This document shows, in pieces, positions 39,101 through 49,063 of a stretch of DNA of 64,000 nucleotides. The notes under the pieces were generated by a model that saw only the letters and a program-made list of their open reading frames with translations, was not told the origin of the DNA and did not search any database. How positions within the stretch are numbered: position 1 is the first letter of the stretch; each line of letters starts with the position of its first letter. Both the position numbers and the translations under genes were made by a program. This stretch comes from Plasmodium malariae. Lineage: Eukaryota > Apicomplexa > Aconoidasida > Haemosporida > Plasmodiidae. The DNA lies in the NCBI RefSeq assembly GCF_900090045.1, contig NC_041781.1, positions 693,501 to 757,500 of the forward strand. The letters are read 5' to 3'.

Positions 39101-40078
39101 CTTAAACAGGATATCGACACATTCCAAATTCCTCAACTATTTGGAAATGATGAAATGGAAGAGGAGAAGCAAAAAAAAGATCATAAAACAAGTGGTAAAC
39201 GTATGCACATAAATATATGTCATTTCGTTTTTTGCATACCTATGTTTATTTTTCTGTTTATTTTCATTTTTCTCGTTAAAACGGCCTTCTTAAATTATAC
39301 GCGGTTTTGCCTTTGGCATTTTACAACTGTGCTTTTCTGCCCGATATAGCGCTCATAAATATATGCATGTACATGTACGTATATATTTGTTTTTCATTGT
39401 AGTATACCTTGTACTTCCCTGTCTCATGAATAGAATGCTTCATCATTTCTTTATTTAATTTTATATCATGCTATATTGTTTCACATAATGTTATATAAAT
39501 TCGCCTCATTTTATGTAATTCTTCCTCATTTTATATGATTTTATCTCACTTTTTTGTAATTCTGTGCAGTCTCCAAGGATGAGAGAGAAAAGCTGTTTTC
39601 ATTTTTCAGCGACGACTTACTGAATAAAAAAATTGCCTTGTCAGAATTTTACTTCATTCTTATTGAGCTAAAGCTGAAGTACTACAGAAACTTACCTTCC
39701 TATTTTTACATGTTCAAACTTTACAAAAAATTAGAAAAAAAGTATGAAAGACAACAACTGAAAAAATTAAATGCAAAGTTAAAAGAATGTCAAAGAATTA
39801 AAGATACCAATGAGACAAAATATAATAACGAAAATATCCAAATACATGAAATAAAAGAAAAAAAGTTACAATTGTATAGAGAATTTAATAATCTATCTAA
39901 AATGATGGAACAATTAAAATATAAATATATTAATTTAAATAATAACGATTTGAAAAAAGGTTCATGCAATGAGTGGACAAATGAAGATTTTTCTGATGAT
40001 ATTTCACTATCTAGTTCAGAATCGATTAAAAATTATTTGCTCGGAAAGGAATTGAACCACAAGGGGGACCAAACATAA
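30164..40078 (+). CDS. CRMP1: Cysteine repeat modular protein 1 (CRMP1), two exons
   Basis: Exon 1 is 30164-39194 and exon 2 39570-40078, joined in phase at G/GTAAAC and TGTGCAG, giving 3179 residues. ATG 30164 opens a signal peptide (LIHFANVFLIILSFNTLTC). The N-terminal 1250 residues hold scattered Cys modules. From about 1300 to 2260, repeated GCC2/GCC3-type units appear (CxxGYYKDTIS, CPxNS, CxCxxGY). A Gly/Asn/Asp/Ser repeat interrupts them near 2000-2033. From about 2267 to 2690 there are roughly eight membrane helices, then a Lys-rich cytoplasmic tail. Exon 2 adds a coiled-coil end (KLYKKLEKKYERQQLKKLNAK). CRMPs are apicomplexan surface or secretory proteins; in rodent malaria CRMP1 and CRMP2 are needed for sporozoite entry into mosquito salivary glands. 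Without the intron, the tail would wrongly end at 39349 in a spurious hydrophobic stretch. Confidence 0.92.
36155..36262. repeat. 24-bp repeat in CRMP1
   Basis: About four units encoding DGNGNN(D/N)S, the later ones near-identical, interrupt the Cys-rich region of CRMP1. They look recently expanded. Confidence 0.9.
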
Positions 40079-41054
40079 CAGAGATTCATGTACGTCAAAA
40101 AGGAACAAACCCTCAAATACATACAAAATTTGCATGTAATTAAATGCCCAAATAGTTCTCAATTTAAAAAAAAAAATGCAAAAATTTTTTTTTTTTATTT
40201 TTATGTTAACTTTTGCATCATATATGCCAATATTTACACTATATTTACACACTCTTTGCAGTATGCTTACAAAAGGTTTACACCGTAATTATAGTATGCT
40301 TCTACAACAGTTGACTAATAGTTATACAGTTCTCGTCATTCTTTCTTTTATTAATATTAAAATTTTTTAATTTTATTTACATCAATTGTATATTTGTACA
40401 GAAACTTTCATTTATTGTCTTTGAAAATGTTTTTTTTTTTTTTTAATTTTTTATTTATTCTTTAAAAGTAGTAAAATGGTAAGATATTTTTTTGTTCTCA
40501 TTTATAACCCTCGTTTTTATCATGATGTAACTGTAAAACGATTTCCAGATGTGTATAAAGCGCATTTGATTGTTTTGTTTTGTCTTGTCTTGTATTGTCT
40601 TGTCTTGTATTGTTCTGTTTTGTTTTGTTTTGTTTTGTATTGTTTTGTTTTGCATTGTTTTGTTTTGCTTGGCTTTTTTTTGCTTTGTTTTTTCTGTTTT
40701 ACGATTTGCACCAATATATGAGCACATAAAAAGAAAGCTACATTTATACTACTTAACTTTTCCTTACTATTCGGACATTCTTTTGTCGTATTAACAACTT
40801 TGGCTTATTTCTGTTCGCTTTAAACATGAAAGGAAATTGAGGTGGAAGCGGTCAGGTAAATAAAATGAAGCAAAATAAAATGAAGTAAATCAAAATAAAA
40901 TAGAATAAAAATTATTAAAAATAAAATGAAGCAAAATATAAATTAAGCAATGTGTAAATTATACAAAAAAAAAAAAGAAAATTAGCTATACAATTAACAC
41001 AGAAACCAAAGGACAATAAATCGCACCAATTTGTGCTTCCCTCCCCTGTTATTA
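40079..41054. other. Convergent intergenic region after CRMP1
   Basis: This is 3' flanking DNA of two converging genes. A TTTTG/TATTG repeat tract lies at 40568-40680, open on both strands, with AAAATGAAGCA repeats at 40860-40935. No gene seen. Confidence 0.6.
40568..40680. repeat. (TTTTG)n-type pentanucleotide tract
   Basis: Over 100 bases made of TTTTG, TCTTG and TATTG units. It is open in all three frames of each strand, so frames such as FVLSCIVLSC or KTKQNKTEQYK here are artefacts. Confidence 0.9.
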
Positions 41055-44000
41055 CTATTTTTTCTTTTCTTGTACACTTAAAAAAAAGGCGTGATTTTTC
41101 AACACTTTATAATATGGGTTTAAAAAAACAGAATTGTTTTCCACACAGAAGGTAGGAAATATTTTATAAGATTTATTTAAATTATTTTCAAGTGAATTTA
41201 GAAAAATATTAATAAAAGCAAATTTTTCATTTTTGTAGCTATAAGCCTCTTTAATGTGCTCCGAAATTTGATTTATACACTCTTTAAAATGGTAGGTTAT
41301 GTCCAAATCATTGTATGCTTTGTCAAATATACGAAATTTATATCTTACAGCATTTTTAACCATTATGATATTGGAATATTTATTTACTAATAACTTCGAA
41401 CGAAGGTAACTTTCTTTAACTTGAGCTATATTTTTTATTTTTTTTTTAACGCCAATGTTAATATCATCTTTATTATTCGAAAAGCTAATTTTTAAATATT
41501 TAATAAGCAAAAGGTTATTAAGTAATGCTTTATTTTTTTGAAAATTATTAAAGTCAATTTTTGAAACGTCAGGATAACAAAAACTCCACGATTTATATTT
41601 TGTATCAAAGGAGTTTATCTCTGTTTGTTCACAATTCACGTTTGTATACGAAATATATGAAAAATATATCATAAGAAAATCTGCATATAAATAAAGTATA
41701 TAATAAAATAAGGAATATACAATTTTACTTATATCTTCTTCTGTACCATTTAATTTTAACCCTTTTTGTAATGTAATGGATAATTCTTTGTAACATAAGG
41801 ACATAGCATAATATGTAAAAGCATATTCTTGATCTGACTGCAAATTTATGTGTAAGCTTAAACAGTTATAGTCAACTAAAACTGTATGCAAAAGAAAATT
41901 ATAATAATTTTCTATACTTTCTATTTCTTTGTTCATATTATATATTTTAAAATAATACGTCAGAATTTTCATTAACGTATATAATACACGCATGTCTGTA
42001 TGAAATACGTTTAACTTGGAATGTTCTCTTGACGCCAATAAAAAAGAAAAATTGATTATCTTTTTTACAACAATCTCGAGATACTCAAAAAATAAATTAA
42101 AAACCTTGCAAAGGATTATAAGTTTCAATCTTTTTTTCGTTACACTGTAGAACATGCTTTGATTAATTTTCATTTCTGGAACGACACCGTGGATGAAGTC
42201 TCTGCTAGTACTTCCATCTGCTTCTTCACGTTTTTCATTCGTACTTCCATCTGCTTCTTCACGTTTTTCATTCGTACTTCCATCTGCTTCTTCACGTTTT
42301 TCATTCGTACTTCCATCTGCTTCTTCACGTTTTTCATTCGTACTTCCATCTGCTTCTTCACGTTTTTCATTCGTACTCCATCTGCTTCTTCACGTTTTTC
42401 ATTCGTACTACCATCTGCTTCTTCACGTTTTTCATTCGTACTACCATCTGCTTCTTCACGTTTTTCATTCGTACTACCATCTGCTTCTTCACGTTTTTCA
42501 TTCGTACTACCATCTGCTTCTTCACGTTTTTCATTCGTACTACCATCTGCATCCTTTCTTATATCAGTACTGTCGTGAATATCACTACTTCTTCCGTTCG
42601 TGGTACTGAGTGTGTCGTTACTGCAGTTGTTGCTGTCAAGGCTAAAAATTCCTTCATCCCGCTCGTTAATGCATCCGCGCCTGGACCTCTTTTTCAAGTT
42701 ACTGGGCTCACATACATAATCGTTAATAAATTTTTCTATTTCATTAAACAGTTCCATGATTGAACTTTCCCTTTGCATGTAATTTATTAAATATGGAAAA
42801 AATAAACGTAACTTCCTTTCGAAATTTTTCAAAACAGTTGTGTTATAATTTTTTTTTAAAAAATTTTGATATTCATCCTTATTTACACAGTTGAGCTCCT
42901 GATCTATTTTAAATATATGTTCCATGTTAATAAAAAAATATTCAGGAATAAGAACAAAATTTGTGAATAAGACTAGCACAGGGGTAGAAAAACCAAAATA
43001 ATTTAAGTCATTAAAAATAATGTTTCTTACAAAAAAATTGTCATTTTCTTTTGCTAATTCTTCCATTATTATATATGATTCATTAAAAAATAAATATACA
43101 AAAAAACTAATAAATATATTCACCTCAGAATTATTCACTAGTTCTTGATTTAGATATCTATGATACGGAATATTCATCTCTTCCTTTTTGTAAATATTTA
43201 AAAACATGTTGTAGTATAGATCTATATCCTGTTCCTCATACTTATCACAATGATATTTCTCTCGCTTCGTTATATCAGAATCAACAACAGCACCATTATT
43301 TCTGTCAATCCCTGCTTCTAGACAGTTTTCACGTTTTTCAAATTTTTCAACATTTTCGACATTTTCGGCATTTTCAACATTTTCGGCATTTTCGGCATTT
43401 TCAGCATTTTCAACATTTTCGGCATTTTCGGCATTTTCAGCATTTTCAGCATTTTCAACATTTTCAACATTTTCAACATTTTCAGCATTTTCAACATTTT
43501 CAGCATTTTCAGCATTTTCAACATTTTCTGGATATTCCCGTTTTTCTGTTTTATAGACTTTATTTGGCACTTTGTTGAAAATGAGTTCATAACCTTGTTG
43601 ATAATTCATCGAGTTCTCCAACTTCAAGCACCGCTGTGCTTCGCTTTCCTGTTTTAATATGAGCTGTTTTTCTATATGAAAAAATAGCTTTTTTTCTGTA
43701 CTCATTATTTGTTTTAGAGATATTCTTGAAATGCATTTTATTAAAATATTACAACTATAGGAGTAATACTTTAAGTAATGAATAATGTTTTTAATATCGA
43801 AAAAATGCGATTTCACATTTATGCGCTTAAAATATGATGCTACGTACAATATATCACGAATAATGTTTTCATAAAAAAGGTAACACTCTTCTACATTCAT
43901 TTCCGTAACATGTTTAGAGACATTGTTAAGTGTGTGCATAAGAAAATATTTATTGAAATATTTTTTTTTCATATTCTTATTTATATTCAAATATTTAGAA

Positions 44001-45555
44001 TTTAACTCTTTCACTATAGTACGTATGCATATTAGCAATTCCTCACAACTGCCTTTTAATGAGTTAATATCAGCGTCACATACTTCGAAAACCATTTGAT
44101 TTAAAATATATGTAAAATACAGGATAAATTTTATTCTCTTAAATATGGAGTGTATCAATTTATTTATATTTATATTTGTACTTGCGATTACATTTTTACT
44201 CATATGTTTATTCATGTTTTGGTTTTTCCTATTTTTTGACTTATCTATATTTTTGGTTTTCTCCGTATTTTTTGAGTCCTCCGACTTCTTTACCTCCTCT
44301 GACTTCTTTACCCCCTCCGACTTCTTTACCCCCTCCGACTTCTTTACCTCTCGTGCTTTTTTTTTGTTTTTATCCATTTCTTCAAACTTTTTAGCATATT
44401 TCAAAAAACATCTTTTTATAACAAAAAGATTTTTAACCACGTATTTTCTTCTCCTCCTACAGTGGTATATTAAAGTGCCGTTTATTTTCAACAATCCAGT
44501 TTTGTAGTCGTCTCTGTGTATTAAGCTGTCGTTTGTTACAACATAGTCGATCATTTCTGAACAGCACGAATAGAAAGTCAGAAATAACTCAAAAAAGAAA
44601 AAAATTCTTTTTTTTATATAACTCGTTTCACATGCTACATTGTACATATCATCATCCAAAGGAGTATTATTCTTTGTGCTGCCTGAATGGTTGTCTAGTT
44701 GTCCTGTTTCATCAACTTTTTCGTTAATATATTCGTCCACTTCTCTTAGTACTCCTGCTTCCAATCCTCCTTCCACTTCTACGTGCTCAGAATGACCCTG
44801 GTCCTGCAGTTTAGGAGATCCCTCCTTCACTGATCTTTCTTTTTCCATAAATTTTATAAATTCTTTATTTTCATTTTTAAATATATCAATATATATTTTA
44901 TCGACACAAAAGGCATTCAACCATTTAAAGAATACCTTTTCAAAAAAATAAATATCATCATTACAGTTAATAACGTTTGAGTGATGTAAATAGTAACAAC
45001 TTAAAACTGTTAAAAAAGGATGATTGCCATTAAGTAATTTTACTAGTTGTAATAATAAATAATCCATCATTAAAACTATATCGTCGGGATTTAATTCTTT
45101 AGTTAAGTATTTTTTTTCTTCACACTCTTTTAGTGTTATCCTTTTTTCTGGCTTAATACCTACGTCCAATTTCTTGTCCCCCATTTCAAGCGAACATACG
45201 TACTTTTCGTACGAAAATTTTTTTACTTTAATTTCTTCCTCATCATTCAGTCCTACGTAAAAAATGAAAAAAAAAAAAAAAAAAAATATTGTAATATCGC
45301 ATGATTAGAATTGCTTCTAAATATATATACAAACATGCATAATATATTTATGACCGTACAACCGCTCCCCTGCTACATACGTATAAAGAAACGTGTACTA
45401 CATGAAAATTTACATACAAGGAAGCATACTAATACGCACATGTAAACATACACCGTCCTTGCACTTCTTTACTTTTGCTATAAGGAGTGGCAAATACCTT
45501 TTATATTCATGTAAAGAAAGTTAGAAATGTCTTGGTATTCTTTCTTCTCACTCAT
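41055..45555 (-). CDS. Large unknown protein with repeat arrays and an internal frameshift
   Basis: Exon 1 is 45555-45498 (MSEKKEYQDISNFLYMNIK). Exon 2 starts at 45252 after a TACGTAG acceptor and reads through an internal Met at 45184. The frame then breaks: upstream reading stops at 42170 in a foreign frame, while the frame open from about 42370 to the TAA at 41055 fits the rest. Both parts meet in an array of 33-bp units (NEKREEADGST), where one unit at 42373-42404 is 32 bp. Adding one base there would give about 1418 residues. The protein has a second array of 9-bp NVE/NAE units and many Leu/Phe/Tyr-rich helical stretches. No known domain was recognised. Homologues probably exist as a conserved Plasmodium protein. 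Confidence 0.75.
42208..42560. repeat. 33-bp repeat array with one 32-bp unit
   Basis: Units start at 42208, 42241, 42274, 42307 and 42340 (T-type: GTACTTCC), then a 32-bp unit at 42373 (GTACTCC), then units at 42405, 42438, 42471 and 42504 (A-type: GTACTACC) and a decayed one at 42537. The short unit sits exactly where the two subtypes meet. Confidence 0.95.
43336..43530. repeat. 9-bp coding repeat (NVE/NAE)
   Basis: About 21 units of 9 bp (CATTTTCAA or CATTTTCGG on the plus strand) encode alternating Asn-Val-Glu and Asn-Ala-Glu in the large minus-strand gene. The period is a multiple of three, so the frame is kept. Confidence 0.95.
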
Positions 45556-46060
45556 GCTTCATATCTTTTAAACAAAATGGTAAAAATACCTCCAAAATTT
45601 TTTTCAGCATGAAGTAAAATATTCTCAAAAATGAAAATAACAGGACAAAAAGTATTTGTAACAATATAAATAGGCTATCTAGGTTATTTATTTATATCTT
45701 AAAATGTTGTGCGGGAGGAACATACTAATATTAAGAGGATTTCTTTTTTTTTTTTTTTTTTTTTTGTAGCCATATCTTTTTTAAAAAGTAAAAGAAATTT
45801 TTCCGTTTAATTTCGCTTCATATTTTTTTTCAAAATATAAAACGGAATTAAATGCTCCAAAAAGTTATTTATAACTTAAAATAAAAAATATAACAATAGC
45901 TGACAAAGATAAAAAAAAAAAAAAAAAAAAAACACAGTCGAAAAATTTTAATAACTTTCTTCTTTTTTTTTTTTTTGGGGCAGGGTACCGAATAATCCTT
46001 GTTTGAAGAGAGAAATATATATATATATATATATATATTTTAATTCGTTGTTTCGTAATT
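45556..46060. other. Intergenic region upstream of the large minus-strand gene
   Basis: AT-rich spacer with poly-T at 45745 and poly-A at 45915, plus a short TA run at 46015-46040. It should hold the promoter of the gene at 41055-45555 and the 3' flank of the small gene beyond. Nothing else seen. Confidence 0.5.
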
Positions 46061-46234
46061 TTACTTCCCTTGTGTTTCTTTTTTCGTATCATTTTCCTCC
46101 CTTTTTTGTACAGCCGTTGGCACCTTTTCACTTTTCCAGAGGTGCATCCAACGGACTATTTCATTTTTGATAACATCAAACAAAAAGTAAAACACGTGGT
46201 CTCCTAAGTAGGAGAGAAAAAAAAAAAAGTTCAT
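46061..46234 (-). CDS. Candidate small membrane protein, 57 residues
   Basis: ATG at 46234 and TAA at 46061-46063 bound a 57-codon frame. Its first 25 residues are hydrophobic (MNFFFFLSYLGDHVFYFLF). A basic amphipathic part follows (DVIKNEIVRWMHLWKSEKVPT), then a charged tail. Base composition rises sharply above the flanking DNA, and codons such as CAC, GTG, CGT, TGG and CTC are used, unlike chance AT frames. It is shorter than usual ORF cutoffs. It could instead be the last exon of a split gene, since a CTTAG acceptor lies at its start. The shape suits a small mitochondrial or ER membrane subunit, but no family is recognised. Confidence 0.45.
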   Translation of the reverse strand: MNFFFFLSYLGDHVFYFLFDVIKNEIVRWMHLWKSEKVPTAVQKREENDTKKETQGK

Positions 46235-47208
46235 TGTGGAGAAATATTCTATAATAAATATAGGAGCTCAAAACAAATGAAGTTGCATATATATATTACT
46301 ATAAAAATAAAGTTTTAACTTCTTTCATGTGCTTTTTTTTTTTTTTTTTTTCCAAATTATACAGAAACACAAAATTAGATAAGCAAATGTAAAGAAAATG
46401 TTGTAATTGGAATTTCGTTCATTCTGGTGATATTGTATGTATATTAAAACGTGAACATAAAACATAAACAAATAAAATAAAATAAAATAAAATAAAATAA
46501 AATATTATCAAATTAAAAAAATAAAGTACGGTCAATTCAAACAAAATAAAATAGATAAATCAAACAAAATAAAATAGATAAATCAAACAAAATAAAATAG
46601 TTAAATCAAACAAAATAAAATAGATAAATCAAACAAAATTAAGAACAATCAAATGAAACAAAAATAAGAACAATCAAATCATACAAAATTAAGAACAATC
46701 AAATCATACAAAAATAAGAACAATCAAATCAAACAAAAATAAGAACAATCAAATCAAACAAAATAAAATATAATCAATTAAAATCATATATCATAATAAA
46801 TGTTTTTTAAGGCATAAAATTAGGACATATAGTATATATATATTTATATAATTTTTTGTTTAATAATACTCGTTCAAAAGATAAGAGCAAAAATGAATGT
46901 GCATAAATAAAGTATTCCCCTAAGGGAGTGATATGTGTATATAAATAAGACATTTTAAGATGTAAAAACTGAAGCTTACATTTTTATATTTTTATTTTTA
47001 CTACCTTTTAATATATATTATTATTGCCATTCTTTTTAATTATTCTACTTAAGAATATTTACTTATACTTTCTTGTTTTATTGAAATGATTAAAAATTCG
47101 GTAGAGAAAAATAAAATAAAAAAAATTATAAAAATAAAAAAAAATTAGGATTACGTACGACCCTACATATTTTCAAATATTTGCCTTTTAATTGTTAGGA
47201 GGAATATA
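46235..47208. other. Intergenic region with AT-rich 20-24-bp imperfect repeats
   Basis: Between two minus-strand genes. At 46470-46770 an array of AACAAAATAAAATAGATAAATC-like and AAAATAAGAACAATCAAATC-like units fills 300 bases. The rest is poly-A/T. No gene is seen. Confidence 0.55.
46470..46770. repeat. Imperfect 20-24-bp AT-rich repeat array
   Basis: Two related unit types follow each other: one with TAGATAAATCAAACAAAAT (about five copies) and one with AAGAACAATCAAATC (about six copies). An (AAAAT)n tract precedes them. Confidence 0.8.
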
Positions 47209-47950
47209 TCACATATTAACGTCTAATTCTTTGCACAAATTGTTAATCTAAAAAAGAAAATATATCTTCATTAACCATATATTTATATAAATAAACTTAA
47301 GCACTATATAAATTTATGTTTGCTTTTTTGTCTAAGTTTAAGTATATGCTTACTTCGTTGTTCGCTTCGACATTTTGTTCGCATTTTGCTTCGTTGTCTA
47401 ATTTGTTATACGCTTTGCTGTCTGCTTCGTGATTCGCTTCTTTGTACGCTTCTTTGTACGCTTCTTTGTATGCTTCTTTGTATGCTTCATTATTTGCTTC
47501 ATTATTTGCTTTATTGTTTGCTTCATTGTTTGCTTCATTATTTGCTTCATTGTTTGCTTCATTGTTTGCTTCATTATTTGCTTCCTTACTTAGACGATCT
47601 CTTGTTTGTTTATTTATTCCTCTAGTTACTTGTTTATTTTGTTTGTTGTTTTTAGTTAGTAGCAAAAAATTTTCATCCAAAATTTGTTTCTGCTTTAAAG
47701 ATTTGCAGTATTTCTTAAGAAATATCGCACATGGACACATATGTATGTATATATATATATGTTTATGTTTACGTATGTATGCATCAGAGCACCACTGATA
47801 AAACACGAAACGCCAGGTACTATGGTGATATGCATTAAAATTTATGGACTGTGGGTATTATTAAAATTTCTTTTTTTCAGGTCTTACATTTTTAATTTCA
47901 TTAATATTTTTTTTCATTTCTATTTTCCTTAAAAAAGTAAAAGTGTTCAT
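47209..47950 (-). CDS. Unknown protein with EANN repeats, three exons
   Basis: Exons are 47950-47888, 47848-47354 and 47247-47209, joined in phase 0 at GTAAGA and GTAAGC donors and CCCACAG and TTTTTTAG acceptors, giving 198 residues. Exon 1 reads MNTFTFLRKIEMKKNINEIKN. Exon 2 starts with a well-composed block (SINFNAYHHSTWRFVFYQWC, then SDAYIRK) that looks conserved. It then runs through KKYCKSLKQKQILDENFLLL into tandem EANN and EAYK tetrapeptides. The last exon adds INNLCKELDVNM and stop. The IYIYIHMC stretch between the two blocks comes from a TA-rich run and may hide one more intron. Family unknown; no signal peptide seen. Confidence 0.6.
47437..47583. repeat. 12-bp coding repeat (EANN/EAYK)
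   Basis: About twelve 12-bp units encode EAYK (four) and EANN or KANN (eight) in the three-exon gene above. The period keeps the frame. Confidence 0.95.
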
Positions 47951-48042
47951 TGTGAAATTATTTTTTGAAATATATATGTGTGAAATGGTGAAGGTTAAGT
48001 TGTATTTTTTTTTATTTTTTTTAGTTTTTTCATTTTGTTACG

Positions 48043-49030
48043 CTACTTTCTCACTTCCAAATTTATATTGAATTTCACTTTTTGTATATTTTCCGATACT
48101 TTATTTATCTGAGTATTAATAGAATCATCAATTCTTTTGTAGTATTTTAGTTGTCCACCCATTTTGTCATTATCTTTTTTTATTATTTCCAGTTCTGCAA
48201 AGATATTTTTATTGTTACATTTACACTTGCGTGTTATTGTAAATTCCTATGTAAACGCACGCACGCATACGTACACACACAGACTTACATTTACACTTAT
48301 ACATACAATCATACTCAGCCATAGTTCCCCTTTCAAGAGAGTATGTACTTGCTATATATGGTTGCATTACGCACATGTAGTTGTATTTTCTTATTCTTTT
48401 TTTTTTTTTTTTTTTTAAATTAAAAACAATTCTAAGTCAACTTTTTGTTTATTTGCATAGTAGGGAAGCACAATACTACTTCGATTAAGGGAAAATACAA
48501 CGCAAATTTTATTTATAAAAAATATGTAACAAACATATGTGATAATAAAGACATGAATTGTCATATAATGTAGTACTGTTGGAGTCTCACTGTTTGGAAT
48601 ATATAACTTTTATTTGTTTATTTATTTTATTTTTTTTTTTTTTGAATTGTATACATATGTACTGTTTACTTATATAATTCTTATTTCCTCCCCTTTTTTT
48701 TCGCTTCAGGGATGGCAGTTGTGTACATATGTATATATGCGCATGTATGTATGAATGTATATATACTCGTATGTGAACACGTGTATGCGCTCGTATTATT
48801 CATATATGTATATACATTCGTTGTTGCTACCTTGTTTTAGTGCCATAAGGTCATCTTGCTGCTTTTCGATTTTTCCTTTTTCCGTAGTTTTTAATTTTTC
48901 TTTATAAATTAAAATTTCATGAACTTTTATTAAGTCTTTTAATTCCTGAATTAAACCTGCGATGTTATTTGAAAATGATTTCAAATGATCATACCTTTTT
49001 TCTATGCTTAACTTACACGAAGTTGGGTCT

Positions 49031-49035
<5 letters not shown>
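48043..49035 (-). CDS. Small coiled-coil protein, 118 residues, two exons
   Basis: Exon 1 is 49035-48831 and exon 2 48194-48043, joined in phase 1 at CAAG/GTAGCA and TTTGCAG/AA. The protein opens MADPTSCKLSIEKRYDHLKS. It is almost entirely helical with hydrophobic heptads: NNIAGLIQELKDLIKVHEIL, then LEIIKKDNDKMGGQLKYYKR and INTQINKVSENIQKVKFNI. No signal peptide, membrane helix or Cys motif is present. Such small two-helix proteins are often subunits of tethering, kinetochore or prefoldin-like assemblies, but nothing here decides which. The 636-base intron is long and repeat-rich (CACACA, CATATGTATA). Exon 2 is only 50 codons and would be missed by ORF calling. Confidence 0.7.

Positions 49036-49063
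<28 letters not shown>

Noticed and set aside
39195..39349. Hydrophobic C-terminal end of the uninterrupted CRMP1 frame (FVFCIPMFIFLFIFIFLV)
   Set aside because: A GTAAAC donor at 39195 and a TGTGCAG acceptor at 39567-39569 join a well-composed exon in phase, so this stretch is intron.
42159..42609. Plus-strand frames with SASSRFSFVLP repeats
   Set aside because: Antisense readings of the 33-bp repeat array in the minus-strand gene.
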